From NCBI GenBank assembly GCA_023055425.1, contig JALGPY010000004.1:19739718-19803717 (forward strand): a stretch of 64,000 nucleotides of DNA, written 5' to 3'. A program made the position numbers and the translations under genes. Position 1 is the stretch's first letter. Every line of letters starts with the position of its first letter. Source of the stretch: Linanthus parryae (lineage: Eukaryota; Streptophyta; Magnoliopsida; Ericales; Polemoniaceae). Below are positions 33,021 through 45,262 of the stretch, one piece after another. The notes beneath the pieces were generated by a model. That model was not told where the DNA came from. It saw nothing but the letters and a program-made list of their open reading frames with translations, and did no database searches.

Positions 33021-33462
33021 TGTTGGGTCTGAACTGATGCTGAATGTTCTCGTGGTTTCTGTAATTGATCAATACATGATTCAAACATATGAGAACCCTA
33101 TGTAAAGACCTAAGAAGATATATGGAGGGGTCAGACTACGTGAGACAAGGTATTGGAGCTTTGGAGCGTGCTTGGAGATTGAAGAACACTTGTTTGATCT
33201 CATCTTATCTCTCTCTATTTTGTTTTTTTGTGTATGATCTTGATAAAATTGTTTTCAAGATCAATATTATGTCTAGTTAAGTTCTTATTATCAAGATTCT
33301 CTACGGTATCTAGGGTTTAACGCCAGTTTTGGCAGATTACGGATCTTGATGCATGTTTTTGGCTTAAATTGGTGATGATCTTTTTGCTATATTTCATTCA
33401 TGCTCTTAATGTTATCTTCTTATTATTTCATACCGCATTAGGAAGATCATAGCTAGTAACTG

Positions 33463-33651
33463 TTAGGTGATTCGGTAATTATTTCCTCGACAATCTATTA
33501 AGCACTTAGTCGTATCTAGGTTTGGTGACTCGGCCTAGTTAACTAGGAACATGAGTAGACTTAAATTACTTAATGCACGTGTAGGATCAAATTAAACTTG
33601 GTGACTCGGTTTGAATAATTCTAGACGTATGCAATTCATTTGGTGACTCGG
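33463..33651 (+). repeat. Four-fold TTGGTGACTCGG motif, LTR copy A
   Basis: Copies start at 33463, 33521, 33596 and 33639, downstream of the TATA. The same four occur in LTR copy B and in the LTR at 38013-39834. Confidence 0.75.
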
Positions 33652-34753
33652 TAAATAACTATTGCTCTTTTTTCAAAACAAATTACTTTCTTTTTTCAGG
33701 AACGTCATCCGTTAAGGGTAGTAACCCTACTGATCCAAATAGATATCCCGAATTAGAAACAAAAAATAAAATCGCTCACCTCCCTCATGATCTCTAATAA
33801 CTCCATAATACGAGTTATGTTCTATATTGATTATCCAACATTCGTGTGATTCCCAAAATTTTTTGATGAGTGAATAGCCATTATATTAAAATACTTGTGA
33901 AGAATGAGCTTTTTCTGATTTTTTGCTAGTCCGGGATTTCTATGCGTTTTAGATGTTATTTGTCACATATAATCGCTTGGTCTATTTGTTCATGTTGTCT
34001 TTAGATGAACTATTTCTAAACGATTACTAGGAGTCATGAAACGAACTTTAGAAACAAAGAAAGCTCAAGAGGAAGCAAGAGAAGCAAAGTTGGAGGAGAA
34101 AATGTGACAAACCTTCACTATTTTAACGATATACTGAGTGAAACGAATTTTGGATTGAGACCACTGGAAAATGAAATTTGACTCGAAAATCTTTCCAACG
34201 ATAGGTCAAAGACCTAAATGGAGATTGGACGAGAAATTTATGGTCCACCGAAATTGGAGCCTGAGTATTGAAGGAGTTCCAGAAGTTGTAAAACTTCTGA
34301 ACAGAGGTCGCACGACTACTATCAGGTCAGAACTGATGCTGAATATTCTATGGCTTTGTGTAATTGATCAAAACATGTTCCAACTTATGGGAACTCAATA
34401 TAAATACCTAAGAACATATTTGGAAGGGTTAGAATACGTGAGACAAGGTTCTGAAGCTCTAGAGCGTACTTGGAGATTGAAGAACACTTCGTTTGATATC
34501 ATCTTCTCTTATATTTCGTGTTTCTTATGTATGATCTTGATGAACATTGTTGTCAAGATCAATATAATGTCTAGCTAACTTGTTATTATCGGGATTTCTA
34601 GGTAGCTATGTTTAAAACCGGTTGGAGGATTATGGATCTCGATTCATGTTTTTGACTTAAATTGGTGATGATCTTCTTCCTATGTTAAATTTATACTCTT
34701 ATTCTATATTCTAATTTTTTGATACTGCAGGAGAAGATCATAGCTAGTAATTT

Positions 34754-34943
34754 TTAGGTGTCTCGGAAACTATTACCCAGAAAAATGAATTAAGCACTTA
34801 GTCGTATCTAGGTTTGGTGACTTGGCCTAGTTCACTAGGAACGCGAGTAGAGTTAAAGTATTTAATGCATATGTAGGATCAAGGTAGAATTGGTGACTCG
34901 ATTTGCGTAATTCTAGAAGTAGGAAATTTACTTGGTGACTTAG
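34754..34943 (+). repeat. Four-fold TTGGTGACTCGG motif, LTR copy B
   Basis: Copies start near 34754, 34813, 34889 and 34930, with the same spacing as in copy A. Confidence 0.72.
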
Positions 34944-35136
34944 TAAATAACTATTTCTTGTTTGGCAAATATCGTCGGTGTTTCATGAACGTAATTTGTT
35001 AATAGTAGTAAGCCTAGTAATCCAAAGAGATATCCCAATACTTGTCTCATTATCGTAATCTCATCAAATTAATCTTGTGATTCTTTCAAATGATTATTTA
35101 TTTTGTTGTTTTTTTACTCGTAGTGTAGTAAAAAAA

Positions 35137-35141
35137 AACTC
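35137..35141. repeat. Target site duplication AACTC, left
   Basis: It matches AACTC at 60406-60410, 25 kb away. Confidence 0.8.
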
Positions 35142-35613
35142 TGTTAGCAATTGGTGTGCCCATGTGGGGGTGCCCAATGAAATATTGTAACCTTATGGGG
35201 TTAGTTGCACTAATGCATAAACCTAAAAGGGTTAGTAGCAAAGGCTCAAAACCTAGGGTTTTATGTGTAAAGCTAGGAGAAATTTTGCCTATATAAGGAG
35301 GCAGCCTCCTGCACAATATAGTAAGCTTAATGTTGTAGAGACACTTCGTCCACATTCATTCTCAAGTTGTAGATAACCCTAGTATCTCTCCAACTACATC
35401 CAAGAAGGTGGTACGTGGGGTGGATCAAGGTGTTCTTCCTAGTAATTTGCACTAGACCGGTGGGATCAAGAACAAGGAGCAGGCACGTGAAAGCAAGCAA
35501 CAACAAGATCATAATCCGCTGCACTAGGAGCTTAGGCGAAGAGGTAAACACGTGAATCTTCCGCTTTAATTCATGTTGTAGATATATATGTGTTAGATCA
35601 TGCCCTTCCTTCA
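35142..35613 (+). repeat. 5' LTR of non-coding Copia-like element
   Basis: 472 bp, TGTTAGC to CCTTCA. TATATAAG at 35290-35297 overlaps the start of a perfect 7-bp inverted repeat (AGGAGGC/GCCTCCT, 35296-35310). Confidence 0.88.
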
Positions 35614-35614
35614 T

Positions 35615-35630
35615 TGGTATCAGAGCCCTA
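35615..35630 (+). other. Primer-binding site, initiator Met tRNA
   Basis: TGGTATCAGAGCCCTA begins one base after the LTR; the first 12 bases are a perfect match. Confidence 0.92.
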
Positions 35631-36062
35631 GGCTTATTTTTCGTGCCTCGTAGTTTCTACCCCACAACTGGTATACAGTAGAAAATCAAGTTTTTCAATT
35701 TCCAGAATCTATAGGCAAGACCTATATGGTTGGATAGGATTTTTCACAAGGATTCTAGAAATATAAGATTTGTATTTTTCGGACAAATGTAGAAAAAGTT
35801 ATGCCCCTTTGAAGTTTCAAAACTGTATTAATCTGGACTGGTTAGATCTGATTAGAAAAAAGTGTTTCTCCAAACTTGTTAAAATTGGACTTTGAACACA
35901 TATCGAGATCAGGACGAAAAGACGATTCCAATGATATAAGAATCATCGGAATTGGAGCACGAGAAGGCGGCACGTCGGCTTCACGTGCCACCGACGTCGC
36001 CTCCACACGCGGCCACGCGCCGCAAGCACTTAAGGGTGGCAACCTGCTGACTTGGCTAGGGT

Positions 36063-36190
36063 TGACGTGGCGGTACCATGTCAACACAAGGCTAACGTGA
36101 CGATGACGTGGCAAGCCACGTGGCTACTGACCTGGCAATTGACGTCATCATATGGCTGATGTGACATGCCATGTGGCAAGCTGACGTGGC
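36063..36190. promoter_or_regulatory. Cluster of ACGT-core (bZIP/G-box-like) sites
   Basis: TGACGTGGC occurs at 36063, 36104 and 36182, GCCACGTGGC at 36115-36124 and TGACGTCA at 36140-36147. These match known plant bZIP/bHLH core sequences; binding is not shown. Confidence 0.45.
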
Positions 36191-38007
36191 ACAAGGCCGA
36201 TGACAGCGCATGACGGAGGCGGACGCGCTCACACGCGGCGGTGCGTGCGACCTCCTCCCGCCGTCGTTTTTCGTCCGGTTTTCCTACGTACTCCAAATTT
36301 AGTTTCCTATTTATTGGATATTTTTTAATAATTTTTGGAGAGACGGAAGATTTTATTAATTTCCAGATTAATTAATTAGTATTTCAGACACTTCCAGAGG
36401 CAGTTTGATGGCCTTAAACACACTGTTTTGATCCCCACATTTTTTCTGGAGACTTAGGTCTATTTTCCCTACCTTCTACCACAGGTGGTGAGACCCTAGG
36501 AGGTTGGGAGCAATTTTTGATATTTAAAATTAATTGGATCATTGCTTATTAATATACATTAATTAGAGTTAAATAATGGAAATTTCCAAAAAAATTCAGT
36601 ATGTTTGTTTTATTGTTATACATGCTGTTTTGGGTTGAATGAATGTTTTTGGTGCATGAATTTGGTCTTTGGTGTTTTATTTTTGGTTTTGATTTTGTTT
36701 TGAATATGCAATCAAAATACGGCATGCGAGTCGTGCCTCTCTATACACTCTGTTGTCTTCACTTCTCAACCAATCGCCTCTATGAGGTTACTTCTTATTA
36801 GAAATAAGATAGTTAGTGAAGATTTAAGAATAGAAGATTTAAGAGAGATGGTCACACCATAAGCTATGGCGCAAGGTGCATGGAGCAAATAGACGGTCTA
36901 AAAAGCCTCAAGCTTGGAGTCCTCAAGTTAGGTGAGATGACATGAGATGGAGTTCAATACTTGCTCAAGAAGTATTCCCAATAGTGAGAGTGCACCTTAG
37001 GGGCCACATCCATTCCATATTTATTTATTCTTGTGTTTTTTTTGTGTTTTAAACTGCGTGTGATTGGACATAATTGTATAGCCTCGCAAGCTAAAGAACT
37101 AAAAAAAGATAGCTCACATTGGAAGACATGATTAAAACTAATAGAGAATCATAAGTGACAAAATTTGATTCCTAGAATTGCTACTAGGTTTTGGTGGAGT
37201 CCTTATGAGACACTATTAAATTTTAATCGAGTGTCTAAATGTTAGCTAAGTAAATTCTAGTGATTAACTTCCACCATTTTTCAATCAATCGTGTCTAAAT
37301 CAAAATAGTAAGAGCTAAATGGCGATAACAACGACATGATGAGTCGTCGTACTATGTAACCATCCATTGGACATAGGTTGTCAAACCGCCTACAAGTATG
37401 GCCGAACCTGTGATGATCAGTTGTCACAACAGCACATGGACATTTTTTATGGCTCACAAAGAGTGGGCAGAAGCAATTAAGTTAAATATTATAGAGCGTG
37501 CTATGACAAGGTAGGGAAATGACCTCATCAGCAAGTTCTAAACCATCTTGAAAATTCAAGAACTGTAGGAATTGGCCAAAGAAGAATCTTGGATCCACCT
37601 TAGGCATTTTCGTGCACTGATTATGAGTAGTGACTCATAAATCGCGCCTTAACTATGAGTTATAACTCATGTCATAATATTGGGCACTAGATGATATCGT
37701 CTGAGATTCATGCCTTTTATGATTAGAGAGTTTAAGGATTCCAGCTACAAGCTATCCGATTAGCAATTTGTTGCCATCGCTGCCACATTTTTATGGAGTA
37801 CCAAGAAGATGTATATGACATACTTATGAGTTTCAAGATGTTGGATGAGACCAAATATCACTTGTTTCTAGGATCAAATCAAACTCTTGCTATATAATAG
37901 TAGTCCAGCATACTTCTGAAGTCTAAGCAATATATGATTACTAAAGGCTGTGAATGAAGCATGATCGGCATAGTCCCTATCCCGGTATTAGGACCGTGAG
38001 GCGATGG

Positions 38008-38012
38008 GTGGG
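38008..38012. repeat. Target site duplication GTGGG, left
   Basis: It matches 39835-39839. Confidence 0.85.
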
Positions 38013-38321
38013 TGACACGATCCAACTGCAAGTGTACGGCTGTCGCGTGTAGTAATATCCGGTAATCCGAGTTTGTCGAACCCAAGGGACTTGTCGTGAA
38101 TCAATTAGTATTTTTAACTTCGTGTGGACAAGCAATTGAGATAATTTTCTAAACTAAATAATTTGAAAGACAAAACAAGTATTTAAATATTGAGATATAA
38201 TATGGGATAAACAACCAAGACACCTCGTTTGGGGGATTGTTAGAATTTTCTTGTTGACGGCGTTCTACGATTTGTGAAACACAGACGAAATTCAGTTTGC
38301 TAATCGAGCAATACTAACTCA

Positions 38322-38507
38322 CCGAGTTACCAAGTGAGCATCATATGCCTAGGTTAGATTAAAATCGAGTTACCAAGTTCTAATTATCCCTAAACATGCA
38401 TTAACGATGAATTCTACTCTAACGATCCCATTCAACGCAGCCGAGTTACCAAGCCTATGAACGGGTGATTGTCTGATTTTCCGGTTTAACAATTACCGAG
38501 TTACCAA
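38322..38507 (-). repeat. Four-fold TTGGTAACTCGG motif in solo LTR
   Basis: Reverse-strand copies lie at 38322, 38365, 38441 and 38496. Number and spacing match the arrays at 33463 and 34754. Confidence 0.75.
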
Positions 38508-38959
38508 ATAATTGTAAACTAAGTTCTAGCTAATAATACGTCTCCAATTAACAAGATGAGATGAACATCACATAACAATTATAGCAAACGTAAATTCTAT
38601 CAAGTAGGTTTATCAAAACATGAATCTCAATTCATAAAACGCATAATCAATGTGAAAACCCTAACCCCAAACTCGGTTCCTGATCTAAGAATTTTAGCTA
38701 CGCATATTCATGATCACAACGACAAGATTTTGTGTGATCATGATCAAAAACAAAGAAACGAAGGAGAAAAGAGATTAAACAAGGTTTCCCAGGCTCCACG
38801 ATGGTGTCCAAACTTCAAGTTGATGTCCCATCCTTCAATATTGCGTCCCTCCTCTGAAAGTATGACCTAAGATGTCTAAAATACGTTCCCTAAGAGTCTT
38901 GGGTCAACTAGGAAAGTTTTATGCGTTGTTTCCTTAATTTTGGCCGCCTCTGCACAGTG

Positions 38960-38995
38960 TCTTCGTGCGAAGACTTTTCTCTTCGTGCGAAGGAC
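38960..38995 (-). promoter_or_regulatory. Two CTTCGTGCGAAG palindromes, 20 bp apart
   Basis: TCTTCGTGCGAAGAC (38960) and TCTTCGTGCGAAGGAC (38980) lie upstream, in element sense, of the TATA-like stretch near 38920. Confidence 0.6.
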
Positions 38996-39839
38996 TTCCC
39001 AGTTTGGGGCAGATAGCTATTCTGAGAAGACTTTTCAACCATCAAAATTTTTTCTAAGTATGAAGTCTTCTTAATAAGACTTTTCTCTTAGTACTAAGAG
39101 ACACCTGATGGGCGGTCGTCCGTTGTAAAGTAGTCCCCGCGAAGCTTTCGGGAAGAGGGGTAGTCAAACAGCACAAAACATCCTTTTTCGACTCTTTTCC
39201 GATTCGTTGCACGCGCCTTTGCTTCCTTAAGGATCTACTCGACCTCGAGACTCCTTTTATGCTATAAAACATTCCCAAATTTCAGGGAACCCTTCATTCA
39301 TCAGTTTAGCTCCTTGAAAGGCGTGTTTGGCATTTTCGGATGCTTTTGACCACGTTTTATCTCTTTGAGCATCCTTTTTGACATAACTTCTTCGTCCGAA
39401 CTCTAATAAATGTGATCTTTGCACCTTTGGATTCCTTTTTGCGACGTAGACTTCATCCATGTAGAGAATTTCCCGTTTCCGGATGATTTTCTCGTTTTTC
39501 TCAATTATTTCCCAATATTTGGCGAAAACATCCAAAACGCGCCAAATTCGTCTTTTCTTGTATTCCGAAGCTCGTTTCTTGTCTCCACTTGATTCCCACA
39601 TGCGTAATTCCTGTCAAACAACAACACGAACACTACCGCGAAGATCAAATGTGATAAATTATCAAAATCATACTCAAAACCATTAAGAAACGCCCGTATT
39701 GTACATTTAAGCTCTCAAACATCCAAAAGTGCATTTTATTCTTATTTTGGCTCAAATCTTGTCATTTTTCACCGAAGCGCACACAAATAACAATGTAAAG
39801 TGTACATAGGATAACTCTTATTAAGGAGTTATCAGTGGG

Positions 39840-41134
39840 GTAAGGATAAAATAAGTATAGGGAAATATTGGTATAAGATCAATAGCCCAAGACTGGCAAA
39901 CGCAAAGGAGAAAAAGGAGGCTTTCCTAAGACTAGAGAAACGGCCAGGCCTGACACTAACTTCTCGTCTAAGGATCCATAGCATTATCTTTGAGGGATTA
40001 GCCACCAAATTTTTATTTGGGCACAAATTTAACTTTGGATATGGTTATATTATGTTTGGTTTTTGCGTCCTTCAGTTCTAGCACAAGAGACGCCTCAAAA
40101 TCCTTGGATGTCAACTCAAGAGTATGAATAAGATCCTAATATAGGCGGGCTAGATTAAGAAACACAGTGACAAGAAAGGATGTTAAGCCTAGCTAGGTCC
40201 TACTTGGAATATGCCCAAGGTACCCTTAGTTGTGTGTGATACTTGCCTTCCACGAACGGAAAAACGCAAACCATCTAGTAGAGCATGATGGACTATTGAG
40301 TCTTTACATCTCATTTATTATTATGACCCATTAGATGTTAGAGCTAAGGCATGGTGCTTGCTATTCCATCACATTCGTAGATTACTACGCGTCTTGACTA
40401 TGTGTGTGCTAGATGCCACATAAGTTTGAGGCACAAGAGTGCTTCAGACAGGTCTCTACAAAAGGTAGAGAATAATCTGGACAAGAGGATATATCTTCGG
40501 CCAGAAAGAGACTGCGAGTATCTATATAAGCGAGAGCTATGTGATGGAGAGAAATAGTAAGGTAGTTGGATATTCCCACGCACCGCAACATGATGTTGTA
40601 GCGGATAGAAGGAATAGGATATTGCTAGAGATGGTCTGATGTATGATAGCTCGTGCAAAGTTCATGTTCCCTACTTGGAGGAGACACTTTGCTAAACGTA
40701 TGTCGATGTATTGAACCAAAATCCCACCAAGTCTGAAGCAAATACGCCCTACGAGTGGACCAAAAGGAAACCTGAATGAGGTCACCTTAGGACATGGGGA
40801 TCGGCATCTTATGAGCTGAAAAAATTTCAAGTCAGGAAGAGGTTCACTGGGAATTAAGTCTCTACGAAACAGAAGTTTCAGCGGATGATGCCCCATTCTT
40901 CATTGATCAACATAAAACAGTTTCCATGGATCTTCAGGACAGTGGGAGTAACTTGCCTAGTGAACAGCCCATCATAGATTATCACAATGCAGAGGAACCC
41001 TCATTGCGTAGGAGCATTCTTCGGTGTGTACCCCGTCGATGCTTTGACATCAAAGGGGAGACATGGGGGTCACCACGCAAGACGATGATAAAACTAGGAC
41101 ATTTCCTAGGCTCTTCCATTACCTGAAAAAAAAG
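39840..41134. other. Internal non-coding DNA of the Copia-like element, continued
   Basis: No gene is recognised. Overlapping minus-strand open frames at 40398-40896 have no domain and no conserved counterpart here. Confidence 0.55.
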
Positions 41135-41139
41135 TTAGA
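41135..41139. repeat. Target site duplication TTAGA, left
   Basis: It matches 49052-49056. Confidence 0.88.
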
Positions 41140-43316
41140 TGTTCGTTCGAAATCCCAAGTATAGGATATCGCTACAAGTAGTAATCCGGTAAGACCGGAT
41201 TCGGATCCACAAGGAGAGGAGGGTTAAGCTTTGACTCATTAAACTAGAGATAGAAAGTGACTAAGCTACTAACTATAGCAAATAAAGGAAATTTCTCGAT
41301 GGCTTTAAATCTTGCCAAGCTATCAAATCCACCAAAATCATTTGATGGAGCAATTTGAGGTTTGAGTTTAAGAACAAAGTAAACGACTACTAGAGCTACG
41401 ATTCAAGAAACTAAGTGAAATGACAAGTAGATAGGGGCTAGGGATCATCGGTTTCTCTAGTGACCAATCCTCCTATTATATTCAAGCCCGATTCTCAAAT
41501 CCCCTGTGTCAATCCACAAGACAAGTATCTCAAGAAGTAATTGCTCATTGCAATCCAACTCGCGACAAGAGAAGTGTGTAAATCCAACACACTAACCAAG
41601 CACTATAGAGCCTATTCAAATGAGATTCCCCAAATTTCAAGTTTTTCAAGCATCAACCATATGTAAACACACATAGGAGTTTCCACATGAAAATATCAAG
41701 CAACAAAGGAGATTTGTAAATTTTCACTCAAATAACCTAACAAGTTTAGGATTGACAAGTTTCTCTCACACAAGTGCAACTTCAAATCAAACAAGTCGAG
41801 AGTATTCGCACATCTACCTATTCAATGCATCAAATACTTCAACAAGAGAAATACAAACATTGCATTAAGCATTCGAGTGAACCCAATTCAACCCATTCAT
41901 CCTTGAAGTTCAACTTGAATCAATAAGAGGATTAGGGCACTAGATAGTCCCAAATCCCCCAAGCAAGTTAATTAGCTAAACATGAGATATTCAAAAAAGG
42001 TAAAGAGAATTATCATTTCATTCATCATACTTGAATCCAACACAAGTTATCACCAATTTTTCCTCAAAACTTGATTCAAATACACAAAACTAAGAGCAAA
42101 ATAGCCCCAAAAAACAATAATAAGCTACCAATCAATGAAGTAACACTAAGTCTCATGCTGATGCTAGAGTGAAGAACACGGCAGCAGAGTTCATCTAAAA
42201 ACCAAAAAATTTGCAAAACAGAGTAAAAACCACCCACAAATTGATCAAAATCAACCCCTCTCTCCCTCTCTTCATCTTCCTACGATTCTTGGCCCTTAAT
42301 TAGCTCAAGAGAGAGCTCACGACTTAAGAACGAACCCAGAGTCGGATGAAATCGGAGAGAGATAGAGAGAAGAGTCAAAAACAGAGTTGTGTTGTGTACT
42401 GTGAACCGTCGGGTCTTGAGAGAGCCTAAAAATTTCTTCATACTTGACTTATATAGATGTTGCAAATGGGTTTCGTAGCATCCAAGGGATCATGCCAGCC
42501 CTCCAATCGAACCGTTTCATCCTCAATCGTTGACTTCGCTTTGTCTTCATGAACCCTAGATTTTCGGGGACTTTTCTTCTGTTTGTTTTTGGGCCGAATT
42601 GAGAGCATGTGTAGATTGAGCGTGGGATGGGGAGTGATTTGAGACAAATTTGAAATGATTTGGTGGCGATTTGGTCGGATTTTGGGACTCGGTTCGAAGA
42701 TTGGAGGAAGCTTCTTTGTCTTCTTCGTGGGTTTGCTGTGTGCAACGACTGGGAGAGAGAAAGAGAGAGAGACACGGCTGTTGGTGGATTATTTCGCCCG
42801 AATTGCACTTGGCTCCCCCCTAGTTTGTTGATATCTTTTAAAATACCCCTGACACTCTTTACAGGTTTAGAAAATTGCAACTCAACCCCAATTCCGTTAA
42901 GAACTCCACATATCAGCCCTTAGAAACTTTAGAAACTTGCATTTAGCTCTCTGTTCTGTTAAAATGACTTCAAATAAGCCCTCCGATGTAACTTTGGCTT
43001 TACAAATTGGACTCTTGACTTCTTAAACTTCACTTTTTTGCCTCTATCTTAAAATATTCTTCCAGTTAAGTCCTCCAAGCCCCTTCTTCATGTCATATTT
43101 TCCCTCCAAATCTTCTTAATTCATCGTTTAAGCTCCCACTAGCTAGCCTCTTGCCTTCCAAAGCACGTCTTTGCCTACAAAATAAGATAAAAACAACAAA
43201 AACTATAAAGACAAGCATAAGTCCAGAGAAAGAGATAAAATGGATAAATTACACATATTAACAAGTTATGAAGAGTTCATTAACATACTAAAACAAGCAA
43301 TTCTAAGTAATTAACA
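41140..43316 (-). repeat. 3' LTR of the LARD-like element
   Basis: TGTTCGTTCG to CTAAGTAATTAACA, 2177 bp. It matches 46824-49051. Open frames inside (42280-42923) are not genes. Confidence 0.92.
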
Positions 43317-43330
43317 CCCTCCCCCCCCCC
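43317..43330 (-). other. Polypurine tract of the LARD-like element
   Basis: On the minus strand a run of 10 G followed by AGGG abuts the LTR. Confidence 0.8.
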
Positions 43331-45262
43331 AACTAGCCTTTTGCTTGTTCTCGAGCAAAGAGAGCGATATAAGTAGTAAACTAGTGAAAAACTAATCATG
43401 AAAGACACACACTCAACAAGACAAGGCCTGACTCAATTCTAAACTAGACTCAAATATTTACAAACTCACACACACATTATCTATCCTAAGTGAGAACCCA
43501 AAGAAATAAAATACTAAAAGTTACTAACTATTTTCAAATTTTTGGTAGGGGAAAAAGAAGGATGCATAAATTTTTTCTCAAATAAATTCTCAAAGTCCAA
43601 ATAGATTGATAAAGAAGCCTATGGACGTCTAAGCATATACTCATACAAATGTGGGCGGTGTTTGGTAGAAGTTGACCTATGTGATCCACAAAACTGTTAA
43701 GTCCAATTCGCAAGAGAGTATGCCTTCAAAAATAAGGATCACATGAAACTAGCCATTCTCATACTTATTCAAAAGCACGCATGTAGGATGGACCTCCAAA
43801 GCTTTGAACAAAAACGAGATATAGAATGGGGATGTGGTTGTGGGCTTGTATGATCCTTTTGTGGATTTTTGTGAGGTGGTGCAATTTTTATCCTCATTTT
43901 TGGAGGTTTTAGCATTAAACATTTTTTTCCACACATGCCCACCTCTAATCCAAGGTTCTCCAAGAACCACAACAAAAGAGAGGAATATACAAGAAAGTGG
44001 TCTTTTTAAGCTAAACCAAGAGGGCTATCTAGGTGGTGGCATGACACTAATCCCCGAACACCCCTCAATTTCTTAGGCATCGCATAGGGTGTCATGGTCA
44101 CCACCACCCCAATGGGCTACAAGTTTCCACCGCCAAAAACAATGAGAATAAAATCATTTTTGTAGAGTTAAAATAGTTTTAGAGAGTGCACCCTTTCTCA
44201 AAAGTAGAAGACGTCAAAGTTTATGTGATCAACTTAGCTTGAAGGACTTAAACATGAAAAGTAAATTTAGTGTGTCGCTATGTGAGAACGCATGAGATCG
44301 CGGAAAGTGGGATATTGGTGTAGAAGTATTGAGTATAAGCAAAGAATTTCTTTCTAACATGAAGATAAAAAGAACATGGACTTAGAGATTTCATTATTTG
44401 AAAACATCTAGCTTCCTAGAATCCCCCCTTTTCAATTTTTCTCATTCTTTTTCATTTTTCAATCTTTTTTTTTTGAAATAAGTGACTCAATTATAACTCT
44501 CTAAGACTCAATAAATCTATAAAAGAAGAAAATAAAATCTAGACTCAAGATGAAAGGTTAAAATAAATAAAACTGCCAAAGAATGAAAGAAAAAAAATCT
44601 ATGGTTTGACACGGGGAAAGAGTGATGCTTCTCATGAAAGGTTCACATATTTTTTTATTTTATCAATTTTTTATTTTTTTTTGGATTTTCACTTTTTCTT
44701 TCATTTTTTTGTATTCTTTATATAAATCACTAATGAAAAGAATAATCATGCAAGTAACCATTTAAACAAGAAATAAGTCTACTCCACCCCCCAACTAAAA
44801 TATCACATTGTCCTCAATGTGTGGGAACAATGGAAGAGCAAGCAAACTTTAGCAAGATATAGAGGGATAGATGAACCTCATTTCACATTCTTGGCCACCA
44901 AGCACAAGTACTCCTCCAAGAGCAACCTACAAAATGTTCATAGAAAAGAAAAACGCAAGAAATAGAGATAAACCAATTTATTTATTTACAACTAGGGAGG
45001 TGGAGTAAAGATAATGATGCTATCCCACCCCCAATCTAGGAAACTTATTTTCATGCCAAGCCCCTACTTCAATCTCAGAAAAGTACTTCTCCCTCAAAAA
45101 GTTTGATTCAATTATAATATATAGGAGAAGGGGCAAGGCACAAAAGATGAATAAGAGATCCAAGCAAAATCTAACAATAAAGCTAGAGCAAGTAGTTATG
45201 TCAATGATCATCTTAAGAAAAGGGTTTGAAATCCACAAATGACATGAATCATAGAATGAGTC
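43331..45262. other. Non-coding interior of the LARD-like element
   Basis: AT-rich DNA with T-runs and scattered short frames (43749-44076, 45020-45238). I see no gene. Confidence 0.6.

Larger units (their letters stand above)
32530..33863 (+). repeat. Tat-type LTR copy A, incomplete at both ends
   Basis: It is homologous along most of its length to 33864-35141, same orientation. The left end meets the Gypsy LTR and the right end stops short where copy B begins. Confidence 0.72.
33864..35141 (+). repeat. Tat-type LTR copy B, main part; end at 60411-60534
   Basis: It begins TGATGAGTG and has a TATA (AATATAAATA, 34397-34406). It is broken at 35141 by the Copia-like element. The missing end is at 60411-60534, where TTATTACTACACG and CGTACACTTG match the inner end of the LTR at 38013-39834 read in reverse. 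Combined length is about 1.40 kb. Confidence 0.72.
35631..38012. other. Internal non-coding DNA of the Copia-like element
   Basis: No protein domain was recognised. The only notable stretch is the GC-richer part at 35940-36280 with a cluster of ACGT-core sites. Confidence 0.6.
38013..39834 (-). repeat. Solo LTR, Tat-type Gypsy
   Basis: 1822 bp from TGACACGATCC to GAGTTATCA with a perfect 5-bp target duplication GTGGG (38008-38012, 39835-39839). There is no primer site or coding DNA, so this is a solo LTR left by recombination between two LTRs. In element sense it carries TTCGTGCGAA palindromes (38960-38995), a TATA-like CATAAAAC near 38917-38924 and four TTGGTAACTCGG motifs. Confidence 0.88.

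Noticed and set aside
32530..35141. 5' and 3' LTRs of one Tat element
   Set aside because: No primer site, polypurine tract or internal sequence lies between copies A and B; they meet directly and copy A is incomplete.
40398..40896. Minus-strand gene in the Copia-like interior
   Set aside because: Several overlapping frames of similar length, no domain, and no match to the other element sequence seen here.
42280..42923. Gene in the LARD-like LTR
   Set aside because: The counterpart at 48242-48671 in the other LTR has different stops and lengths; it is LTR sequence.
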